Positions 14,992 to 20,568 of a stretch of 38,350 nt of DNA are shown here, piece after piece. Below the pieces are notes generated by a model that saw only the letters and a list, made by a program, of their open reading frames with translations, was not told the DNA's origin and made no database searches. The stretch is taken from positions 1-38,350 of the IMG/VR virus record IMGVR_UViG_3300042905_002313; one strand, given 5' to 3'. This DNA comes from a virus. Position 1 is the first letter of the stretch; each line of letters opens with the position of its first letter. The position numbers and the translations under genes are program-made.

Positions 14992-15747
14992 CAGCCAAAG
15001 GAGGCGAACATCATCACGGTCGAGCGAGCCACAACACCGGAACATCATCAACCGCGGAGCGAGCCAGCGCCACCAAACATCAGGGCGCGAGAGCGAGCCA
15101 AGTTCGATGAACATCAAAGCTGCCGAGCGAGCCACGCGCAGCGAACATCACACCGCACGAGCGAGCCACGTTGGGCGAACATCAGTGCAATGGAGCGAGT
15201 CAGGGCTTTCGAACATCACAGAGCGAGAGCGAGCCATCGCGTAAGAACATCATTGGTCTGGAGCGAGCCAAAGAGGCGGAGCATCATGCACAATGAACGA
15301 GCCACGTTCGCGGAACATCAAGGCTGAAGAGCGAGCCAGTCGGAGCGAACATCAAAGTGTGCGAGCGAGCCATTCTGCCGGAACATCATCGGTGAGGAGC
15401 GAGCCACGAATTTGAACATCAGGGAGCGTGAGCGAGCCAAAGCGTTAGAACATCACCGAGTTCGAGCGAGCCACCGGTTTTGAACATCAAGGCCAGGGAG
15501 CGAGCCATGGTTCAAGAACATCATCGCCTGGGAGCGAGCCAAGAGAGGCGAACATCACATGTCCGGAGCGAGCCAAATCGTCCGAACATCAGCGTGGAAG
15601 AGCGAGCCATCAAGCCAGAACATCACTCGGGCCGAGCGAGTCACGCCCTGCGGAACATCATGAGCCCGGAGCGAGCCAGAGGATTTGAACATCAGCGAGT
15701 CGGAGCGAGTCAGTAGGCCCCGAACATCAGAGAACATGAGCGAACCC
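14988..15747 (+). repeat. Tandem interspaced guide RNA (TIGR-like) array
   Basis: About 22 units with 34-bp period (three of 35 and one of 33). Block A GAGCGAGCCA (starts 15022, 15057, 15091 ... 15669, 15703) alternates with block B GAACATCA (15006, 15040, 15075 ... 15687, 15722). Both spaces between them are variable, usually 8 nt (range 7-9), and I found no spacer twice among about 43. Blocks vary only slightly: GAGCGAGTCA at 15193, 15634, 15703; GAACGAGCCA at 15295; AAACATCA at 15075; GAGCATCA at 15279. Edge units are degenerate (AGCCA at 14993; GAGCGAACCC at 15738). Two different repeats with two short spacers per unit is the TIGR format, not CRISPR. It fills the only gap longer than 300 bp and is followed by a Tas-like gene. 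Confidence 0.88.
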
Positions 15748-15759
15748 CACTTAACCCTC

Positions 15760-15774
15760 AAGGAGGACATCATG
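15760..15774 (+). promoter_or_regulatory. Ribosome binding site that fixes the Tas start
   Basis: AAGGAGG (15760-15766) lies 5 nt before ATG 15772. Upstream in-frame ATGs at 15685 and 15736 lie inside the array and lack such a site, so the start at 15772 is chosen. A start at 15736 would add MSEPHLTLKEDI. Confidence 0.8.
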
Positions 15775-16686
15775 GATATCGAATCAGTCACCCGCATGAG
15801 CCGCGACATTCGTGCTGCGGCCACCACCCTGAGCGCCGACGAGGCCCGGTTCCTCGTGGACTCGTACTACCAACAGCAGGAGAACCGGATCCGGTCGTCG
15901 CATCAGGTCCGCACCCTGTCCGAAGGCGGCGAACCGCATTCGGTGCTGTCCTGGCTGGCGTCGAACAGCGACACGCTGGAGACCCAGATCGCCGGGGCTC
16001 TCGACCGTTACTCGGCCCATCACCCGGTCGGGGCGTGGATGCGGTCGCAGAAGGGCGTCGGCCCGGTCATCGCCGCTGGTCTGCTGGCACACATCGACAT
16101 CACGAAGGCCATCACCGCCGGTCACATCTGGAACTTCGCCGGTCTCAACCCCGAGATCGTCTGGAGAAAGGGCGAGAAGCGGCCCTTCAATGCGGCGCTC
16201 AAGACGTTGTGTTGGAAGCTGGGCGAGAGCTTCGTCAAGGTCAGCGGCTACGAAGACGCCTTCTATGGCCAGCTCTACAAGCAGCGGAAGGCGCTTGAGA
16301 CGGAGCGCAACCTGCGCGGCGAGTTCGCCGAACAGGCGGCGCTGGCGCTGACGAAAAAACAGATCGGCAAGACCACCGACGCCTACGCTTGGTACGCTGG
16401 CCGATTGACTCGCGAGCAGGCGGTCAAGTTGCTGGACGACAACAGCGCGGGCAAGGCGGCGAAGCAGGGCGGCGAGCCCGGAAGCGGGCAGGCGATGCTT
16501 CCTCCGGCGCATATCCACGCGCGGGCCAAGCGGGCGGCGGTGAAGCTCTTCCTGGCCCACATGCACGAGGTCTGGTTCGAGATCGAGAACGGCCGGAAGC
16601 CTGCGCGTCCCTACGCGCTGGAGCATCTCGGCCACGCTCACCAGATCGCGGTGCCGAACTGGCCGATGGTCGAGGGGGTGGCATGA
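15772..16686 (+). CDS. Tas-like Nop-domain protein, nuclease-less (TasA-like), 304 aa
   Basis: Residues about 17-90 are helical. Residues 93-125 (QKGVGPVIAAGLLAHID..., ...HIWNFAGLNP) are the helix-hairpin-helix with aromatic 'W.FAGL' seen in IS110-type transposases and in the Nop-domain Tas proteins. A basic patch follows (WRKGEKRPFNAALKTLCWKL, 131-150), then a helical region and a conserved end LPPAHIHARAKRAAVKLFL (243-261). Known Tas proteins bind processed dual-spacer tigRNAs and target DNA; some carry HNH or RuvC domains. Neither those motifs nor an IS110 DEDD RuvC domain is visible here, so DNA binding without cutting is inferred. It stands right behind the array and is coupled to the next gene by ATGA. 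Confidence 0.82.
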   Translation: MDIESVTRMSRDIRAAATTLSADEARFLVDSYYQQQENRIRSSHQVRTLSEGGEPHSVLSWLASNSDTLETQIAGALDRYSAHHPVGAWMRSQKGVGPVIAAGLLAHIDITKAITAGHIWNFAGLNPEIVWRKGEKRPFNAALKTLCWKLGESFVKVSGYEDAFYGQLYKQRKALETERNLRGEFAEQAALALTKKQIGKTTDAYAWYAGRLTREQAVKLLDDNSAGKAAKQGGEPGSGQAMLPPAHIHARAKRAAVKLFLAHMHEVWFEIENGRKPARPYALEHLGHAHQIAVPNWPMVEGVA

Positions 16687-16859
16687 CCACCCACACCCCC
16701 ACCCTCGCCGCCCGCCTTGCGCGGGCGGATGTAGGGGACGCACAATGGCGGCGGATCACGCCGCAGTTTCGCCACCACGCCACCGCGCGGTGGGAGGACA
16801 CACTGGACACGATCCGCCGCGCTGGGCTGGCGGTCGTGGAAGCGGAGGACGGACGATGA
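16683..16859 (+). CDS. Small hypothetical protein coupled to the Tas-like gene (58 aa)
   Basis: MTTHTPTLAARLARADVGDA... ends ...AVVEAEDGR; basic and aromatic in the middle (QWRRITPQFRHHATARWEDT). The start overlaps the Tas-like stop (ATGA), so both are likely made from one mRNA. It could be an accessory to the RNA-guided system or an independent phage gene; sequence alone does not decide. Confidence 0.7.
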   Translation: MTTHTPTLAARLARADVGDAQWRRITPQFRHHATARWEDTLDTIRRAGLAVVEAEDGR

Positions 16860-17095
16860 AAAGAAAATCGGTGTGTGTCGGGTGCTCATACGCGAAATGG
16901 GATCGTGACCCATCAGGCCGCCTCAATAGGCGCAAGAGCGGGTACTGCACATGGACGCTGCCTGAGATCAAGCTGCCGAAGGCATTCGCTTGGATCTACC
17001 CCTCGAAACCAGTGGGCGGCTGGATCAATCGCGAGCATCCCGAAACGCTCAAGACACAATCACAATGCGATTTCAGGAAGGAGGACGGACGATGA
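16856..17095 (+). CDS. Cys-containing hypothetical protein (79 aa)
   Basis: Contains CVGC at residues 7-10, GYC near 31 and CDF near 72, in a basic context (MKRKSVCVGCSYAKWDRDPS...). Four Cys in this layout could hold one zinc ion. It starts with ATGA overlap and is followed by another such overlap at 17092. Family not recognised. Confidence 0.72.
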   Translation: MKRKSVCVGCSYAKWDRDPSGRLNRRKSGYCTWTLPEIKLPKAFAWIYPSKPVGGWINREHPETLKTQSQCDFRKEDGR

Positions 17096-17184
17096 ACGAC
17101 GACCAGATCGCAGCGTTGACCGCGCTGCTTGGGGCCGGCGCAGCGGTGCTTGCGGTGGTGCTGGCGGTGAGGTGGTTCTCATGA
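17092..17184 (+). CDS. Tiny membrane protein (30 aa)
   Basis: MNDDQIAALTALLGAGAAVL then AVVLAVRWFS: an acidic N-terminus followed by one strongly hydrophobic helix of about 20 residues and a basic end, so a single-span inner-membrane peptide. Coupled by ATGA at both ends. Such peptides in phage early regions are often of unknown role. Confidence 0.7.
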   Translation: MNDDQIAALTALLGAGAAVLAVVLAVRWFS

Positions 17185-17357
17185 CCGCCGATCCCCTCCC
17201 CCGCCTTGCCCGCCTCGCGGGCTGGTGGCGCGGCGCGGCCAGCGTGCGCGTGGCCGAGGCCGATGAATACCCGGCGCAGTCGGACGCGCGGCGGCGGAAT
17301 CTATTGATCGCTGCGCAGTACGAGCGGCGGGCGCAGGAGTTGGAAGAACGGAGATGA
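17181..17357 (+). CDS. Small hypothetical protein (58 aa)
   Basis: MTADPLPRLARLAGWWRGAA... ends ...YERRAQELEERR, an amphipathic, strongly helical and charged protein. The start overlaps the previous stop by four bases. No family recognised. Confidence 0.68.
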   Translation: MTADPLPRLARLAGWWRGAASVRVAEADEYPAQSDARRRNLLIAAQYERRAQELEERR

Positions 17358-17360
17358 CCC

Positions 17361-17570
17361 ATGATCAGCAGATTTGGCTGGACCTTGTCGGAGGATCACA
17401 CACTGGTTCAGATGTGGTTGCGAGGGGCGACAGCAGCCCTGATCGGCGAGAGGCTCGGGAAGAGCCGCGACGCGATCCTTGGCAGGATTCGACGCCTCGG
17501 CTTGAACCGACAATCATCAGCATCAACGAGATTAACCGGCGGCTTCTCGCGGCAGGATGCAAGCCGATGA
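17361..17570 (+). CDS. GcrA-like HTH protein (69 aa)
   Basis: Residues 1-51 (SRFGWTLSEDHTLVQMWLRG..., ...IGERLGKSRDAILGRIRRLG) match the N-terminal Myb/SANT-like DNA-binding part of GcrA-type proteins: W-x-x-x-x-D, then 'G.ta..IGerLG.sr.ai.gri.RLgl'. In alphaproteobacteria GcrA works with sigma70 at methylated promoters. The copy lacks the longer C-terminal sigma-binding domain. After RLGLNRQ the frame ends with low-similarity SSASTRLTGGFSRQDASR; a more protein-like continuation lies in the -1 frame (to 17599), so the 3' end may be shifted. Confidence 0.78.
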   Translation: MISRFGWTLSEDHTLVQMWLRGATAALIGERLGKSRDAILGRIRRLGLNRQSSASTRLTGGFSRQDASR

Positions 17571-17595
17571 CGCGAGAGGAACTGGAGGCCAAGCT

Positions 17596-17847
17596 ATGAG
17601 CGACGATATCCTGACCGAACTGAAAGCCGACTGGATGGAGTGCGCGTGTTACGAGGGCTCGCTCTCCGTTGACCGCGAGGTCATCGACCGCGCCGCCGCC
17701 GAGATCGAGCGGCTGCGCGCCGAGATCGCTGGATACAAGGAAAATGAAATCCAGCTAGAGAGCCGGATCGAGTGGATGCGCGAGCGCATCAAGGAAATGG
17801 AAATCGACAGTGTCAGATCCGCACGGTTGGTCGGATGGCGACTGTAG
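17596..17847 (+). CDS. EIERLRAR-type coiled-coil protein 1 (83 aa)
   Basis: MSDDILTELKADWMECACYE... contains the module AAAEIERLRAEIAGYKENEI, a heptad-pattern coiled coil (residues about 33-75). Three further genes downstream share this module at nearly identical DNA. Starts with ATGA overlap with the stop (17597-17599) of the alternative frame. Probably dimerises through the coil; function unknown. Confidence 0.75.
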   Translation: MSDDILTELKADWMECACYEGSLSVDREVIDRAAAEIERLRAEIAGYKENEIQLESRIEWMRERIKEMEIDSVRSARLVGWRL

Positions 17848-17863
17848 ATCTGGAGACCAAGCC

Positions 17864-18133
17864 ATGAGCGACGCCAAGATGCCCCAGCGATATGACCTAG
17901 TCGGGGAGTACGACAGCTACATGTCGCCAATTGAGGAGGGCGACTATGTCCGGGTCGAGGATGTGCTCGCCGAGATCGAGCGGCTGCGCGCCCGCGAGGC
18001 GTCACTGTGGGAGGCACTCGGGCTGCTGACCACTCTTGCGCCACGAATGGAAATCGATACGTCCGACCCGATGAAAATGGCGAAAACCATCGAGGCGACT
18101 GTGCGCGCCGCGCTTAAGGAGGCCCAGCCATGA
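17864..18133 (+). CDS. EIERLRAR-type coiled-coil protein 2 (89 aa)
   Basis: MSDAKMPQRYDLVGEYDSYM... then VLAEIERLRAREASLWEALG. N-terminal half is a strand-rich acidic segment (SPIEEGDYVRVEDVL), the second half a coiled coil and helical tail ending KEAQP. The next gene starts in its stop (ATGA). It belongs to the repeated module family of this region. Confidence 0.75.
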   Translation: MSDAKMPQRYDLVGEYDSYMSPIEEGDYVRVEDVLAEIERLRAREASLWEALGLLTTLAPRMEIDTSDPMKMAKTIEATVRAALKEAQP

Positions 18134-18462
18134 GCGACGATTTGGTTTCCCGACTGCGTTCACCCGAAGAAATCGTCTTCCCCGCCGGTACGGAGAGCGC
18201 TGTCTGCGGCTGGACGATACGAACCTTGGAGCCATTCTCCATGTGGAGCAGCAGCAGCGACAAGCTGGAAGCCGCAGACGAGATCGAGCGCCTGCGCGCC
18301 CGCGTGGCGGTGCTGGAGCAGCACCTGCGCGACGCAGTCTCTGTCGCCGACATGGCAATGTCGGACGCTAACGGGTGCGATTGCCGTGCCGAAAAGAAAT
18401 GGGATCGGGAAGCAGAGTTAAGGGTGTTTCGCGACGCACTGGAGGCCCAGCCATGTGCATGA
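18130..18462 (+). CDS. EIERLRAR-type coiled-coil protein 3 (110 aa)
   Basis: MSDDLVSRLRSPEEIVFPAG... with the module ADEIERLRARVAVLEQHLRD at about residues 49-68 and a late CDCR segment. The ribosome binding site AAGGAGGCCCAGCC before ATG is the same as that of paralogue 4. Overlaps both neighbours. Function unknown. Confidence 0.75.
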   Translation: MSDDLVSRLRSPEEIVFPAGTESAVCGWTIRTLEPFSMWSSSSDKLEAADEIERLRARVAVLEQHLRDAVSVADMAMSDANGCDCRAEKKWDREAELRVFRDALEAQPCA

Positions 18463-18836
18463 TCGACACCAACGACGGCTTTGCCACCGTCGTCGGCGAC
18501 CGCTACGTCGTCGCGCGCAAGCCCCATCGGTGCCTTGAGTGCCACCGTCAGATCGATGCCGGAGAGCGGTATTTCCGCGAAACGTACATCTACGAGGGCG
18601 AAGCCTGTCGTCACAAGACCTGCGCTCATTGTTTGGCCGTGCGTGAGTGGTTGCTGGCAGAGTGCGGCGGGTTCATCTACGGCGGCGTGCGGGAAGACGC
18701 GAAGAATCACGTCGTCGATAACCCCGGCTGCTACGACGCCAAGCTCTATCGGGCGGTCGTCGGGATGAAATGGAAGTGGCGCGCGAAGAGCGGGCGTTTG
18801 CTGCCTGTGCCTGCGCTCAAGGAGGCCCAGCCATGA
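18453..18836 (+). CDS. Cys-rich zinc-ribbon-type protein (127 aa)
   Basis: RKPHRCLECHRQIDAGERYF... followed by ACRHKTCAHC gives C-x-x-C and H/C-x-x-C pairs (residues about 28-31 and 54-61) with spacing suited to one zinc-ribbon or LIM-like site. After it comes LAVREWLLAECGGFIYGGVR. Similar zinc-binding proteins are widespread in phages of alphaproteobacteria with unknown targets. Overlaps paralogues 3 and 4. Confidence 0.75.
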   Translation: MCMIDTNDGFATVVGDRYVVARKPHRCLECHRQIDAGERYFRETYIYEGEACRHKTCAHCLAVREWLLAECGGFIYGGVREDAKNHVVDNPGCYDAKLYRAVVGMKWKWRAKSGRLLPVPALKEAQP

Positions 18837-19078
18837 GCGACGAAATCACATTTCCGCCGATGAAGGGATCAGGCTCCGCCGTCGCCGCCTTTGCCATCGG
18901 GGCAGACGGATCGACGTTGGCGATGGTGCCGAACGGCGACACCGTGGTGTCCTACAACACGCTGAACGCCGAGATCGAGCGGCTGCGCGCCCGCGTCGAG
19001 GTGCTAGAAACTGCGCTGCGAGACATCGTCGGAGATGAACGGTACGACCGCTGGATGCGGGGGGAGCCAAACCCATGA
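18833..19078 (+). CDS. EIERLRAR-type coiled-coil protein 4 (81 aa)
   Basis: MSDEITFPPMKGSGSAVAAF... with NAEIERLRARVEVLETALRD (about residues 46-65). The N-terminal segment (AFAIGADGSTLAMVPNGDT) forms a beta-rich domain distinct from the other paralogues. Same start context AAGGAGGCCCAGCC-ATGAGCGA as paralogue 3. Its stop overlaps the next start. Confidence 0.75.
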   Translation: MSDEITFPPMKGSGSAVAAFAIGADGSTLAMVPNGDTVVSYNTLNAEIERLRARVEVLETALRDIVGDERYDRWMRGEPNP

Positions 19079-19239
19079 TCATCCTCGCCGCCATCTACCT
19101 CGCCATCTGCGGCCTCGCCACCGCGCTGGCTGGCGTCGCGCTGCTGTTCGAGGCGCGCGGCGACAGGTTCGTCATGCGTTTGGGCGCGGGACTGCTGATC
19201 GGCGGGTTGGGCGGCGTGGCGCTGGCGGTGGCGATATGA
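19075..19239 (+). CDS. Small two-span membrane protein (54 aa)
   Basis: Two hydrophobic helices (MIILAAIYLAICGLATALAG, and LGAGLLIGGLGGVALAVAI) are joined by a short charged turn (FEARGDRFVMR). A hairpin membrane protein in the inner membrane is likely. Coupled to its neighbours by ATGA at both ends. It lies next to the lysis genes of the opposite strand, so a holin-like role is possible, but the location in the early unit argues otherwise. Confidence 0.72.
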   Translation: MIILAAIYLAICGLATALAGVALLFEARGDRFVMRLGAGLLIGGLGGVALAVAI

Positions 19240-19502
19240 CCCACCGCCCCGCCCCGCTCGTCATCCGCTGGTGGCTCAAGGCCACCGGCTACGAGGCGAT
19301 CACGATGCCCTGGCGCGTCGCGTACTACCGCGACTGGCCTCCCGACCACGGGCTCGTCGCGCATGAGGCCGTCCACCTCGAGCAGATTGAGCGTTACGGC
19401 CCGTGGGGCTTTACGGCGCGGTATCTGTGGCTGCTGATGCGACACGGATACGAGGCGCACCCGATGGAGATAGAGGCGCGGATCAGATCGGGGCACCGCT
19501 AG
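19236..19502 (+). CDS. Mini HExxH metallopeptidase-like protein (88 aa)
   Basis: HEAVHLEQIERYG at residues 43-55 is an HExxH zinc motif, and acidic residues follow at 78 and 80 (HPMEIEAR), as in minimal 'gluzincin' or DUF4157-like domains. The rest is aromatic and basic (WWLKATGYEAITMPWRVAYY). Protein this small may be a metal-binding inhibitor or a compact protease. It ends the rightward unit; its stop overlaps the stop of the endolysin on the other strand (19499-19502). Confidence 0.65.
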   Translation: MTHRPAPLVIRWWLKATGYEAITMPWRVAYYRDWPPDHGLVAHEAVHLEQIERYGPWGFTARYLWLLMRHGYEAHPMEIEARIRSGHR

Positions 19503-19879
19503 GCCGGATAGCTATCCCAAGGCAACTGAAAATGCGGACCGTCAAAGAATCCGCGAAAATCACCACCCCAACCAATAGGCACCCCCTCAGCCGCCGCCGC
19601 AGCCTTCACCCGCGCGGCCAACGCCTCGTAGGCTGGCCGAGCCCAGGTCACGCGCCCGGCCTCGTCCAGCGCCGCGAGATCGACCGCATGGCCGGTCAGG
19701 TGGCGCGAGCGCATGGTCTGCGACTTGCCCGCGCGGACCAGTTCGGCCTGCCGGTCCATCGTCCGAAGCCCTTCGATGACCCGGAATTTAGTTCCATCTT
19801 TCGCCGCGCGCTCGACCACGCGCACGAGGTCGGGGTGGACGCCAGCGAGCCGCTGGCCGCAGCGGGCGGTCAAGGTCAT
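19499..19879 (-). CDS. M15-type peptidoglycan peptidase, endolysin (126 aa)
   Basis: SRHLTGHAVDL (58-68) gives the metal ligands H60 and D67, and GPHFQL (114-119) gives H116: the typical M15 (VanY / L-Ala-D-Glu peptidase) set. The N-terminal IEGLRTMDRQAELVRAGKS is also conserved. It cuts peptide crosslinks or stems of peptidoglycan at lysis. No signal peptide, so it needs the adjacent holin (19876-20283), to which it is coupled by ATGA. Confidence 0.9.
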   Translation of the reverse strand: MTLTARCGQRLAGVHPDLVRVVERAAKDGTKFRVIEGLRTMDRQAELVRAGKSQTMRSRHLTGHAVDLAALDEAGRVTWARPAYEALAARVKAAAAAEGVPIGWGGDFRGFFDGPHFQLPWDSYPA

Positions 19880-20283
19880 TTCGCCGCCCTCTCCTGCGCC
19901 TTGTCGTAGCTGCGGAGTGCGCCGAGCCCGAGCATGCCGAACATGAGTTCCCACAGATTGCCGTCGAGCACCGGCCAGCGCGGCACCGGCTGGCCCATCA
20001 GCGTGAGCGTGAAGCCGACCAACGGCACGATCATATAGCTGTAGGCCAGAGCGGCGGCGCATATCCAGCCGATGGCCGGTCGCCAGCCAGCAACGAAAAC
20101 GGACTGGTGGCCCGCCTCGGTCTTGTTCACCTCGATCTGCGCCAGCGCGCCGGTGGTCGCCGCGTCGAGTAGTTTGGCCTGCATCTCGAGCTTGGCCTTC
20201 TCGGCCGCAGCGCGGTCGGGAATGACCTTGTCGATGACGCCGCCGAGGAGCGGCAGCAGCGTGGTTACGAGAGCGGGGATCAT
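19876..20283 (-). CDS. Holin, 3TM/GTA-holin-like (135 aa)
   Basis: An amphipathic N-terminal helix (MIPALVTTLLPLLGGVIDKV) is followed by a charged helical segment (RAAAEKAKLEMQAKLLDA), then WRPAIGWICAAALAYSYMIV and LWELMFGMLGLGALRSYDK. This matches the 3TM holin family of alphaproteobacterial phages and gene transfer agents ('GWRPaiGwicaaalay'). Forms pores in the inner membrane, releasing the endolysin encoded just after it. Confidence 0.88.
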   Translation of the reverse strand: MIPALVTTLLPLLGGVIDKVIPDRAAAEKAKLEMQAKLLDAATTGALAQIEVNKTEAGHQSVFVAGWRPAIGWICAAALAYSYMIVPLVGFTLTLMGQPVPRWPVLDGNLWELMFGMLGLGALRSYDKAQERAAK

Positions 20284-20483
20284 GCGTCCACCTGTTCGAT
20301 CAGGATTGAGTACCGATGATGGTGCGTCACCATCTGATCAGCCACGCGCCAGCCGGCGGGCACGGGCTCGTTTCTTGGATGCCACCGCAGCACGACGGTA
20401 CGCCTCTGGGTCAATGCAGAACCCGAGCGGCCCGCGCTTGGGCTGGAACGGCGTGCCGGGTGGATCGGCGGATCGTAGCTCAT
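20280..20483 (-). CDS. Hypothetical protein (67 aa), start uncertain
   Basis: The last half (RTVVLRWHPRNEPVPAGWRV, ADQMVTHHHRYSILIEQVDA) has the look of a compact phage domain. The first 25 residues overlap the preceding gene in another frame and look like shadow sequence. A GTG near 20392 could be the true start, giving about 37 residues. Its stop overlaps the holin start (ATGA). No function known. Confidence 0.5.
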   Translation of the reverse strand: MSYDPPIHPARRSSPSAGRSGSALTQRRTVVLRWHPRNEPVPAGWRVADQMVTHHHRYSILIEQVDA

Positions 20484-20568
20484 GGATCGAGCCCTGCATC
20501 ATTTCGCCGGTGTGCGCCGCTGCCTCTTGCCAGTCGGGGTCGTCGTACTCGCCCTTTCGCCTCGGCAT
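20338..20568 (-). CDS. Hypothetical basic protein (76 aa)
   Basis: MPRRKGEYDDPDWQEAAAHT... ends with KKRARARRLARG. A basic, Arg/Lys-rich tail follows a domain with PKRGPLGFCIDPEAYRRA. The start at 20568 lies within the end of the phosphoesterase gene. The composition suggests nucleic-acid or membrane-surface contact. Real gene likely, function unknown. Confidence 0.6.
   Translation of the reverse strand: MPRRKGEYDDPDWQEAAAHTGEMMQGSIHELRSADPPGTPFQPKRGPLGFCIDPEAYRRAAVASKKRARARRLARG

Noticed and set aside
15480-15716. Open reading frame within the array (78 aa)
   Set aside because: It is made of repeat blocks in changing frames (34-bp period is not a multiple of three) and has no ribosome binding site.
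14988-15747. CRISPR array
   Set aside because: Two different short repeats alternate and spacers are only about 8 nt, unlike CRISPR (one repeat of 23-40 nt, spacers of about 30 nt). No cas gene is nearby.
15772-16686. IS110-type transposase
   Set aside because: The HhH-like part fits, but no N-terminal DEDD RuvC domain, insertion-sequence ends or target-site duplications are visible, and a guide-like array is adjacent.
17354-17599. Alternative gene (81 aa) over the GcrA-like frame
   Set aside because: Its first two thirds are shadow sequence of the HTH protein and its ATG has poor ribosome binding site spacing; only the last about 28 residues look coding.
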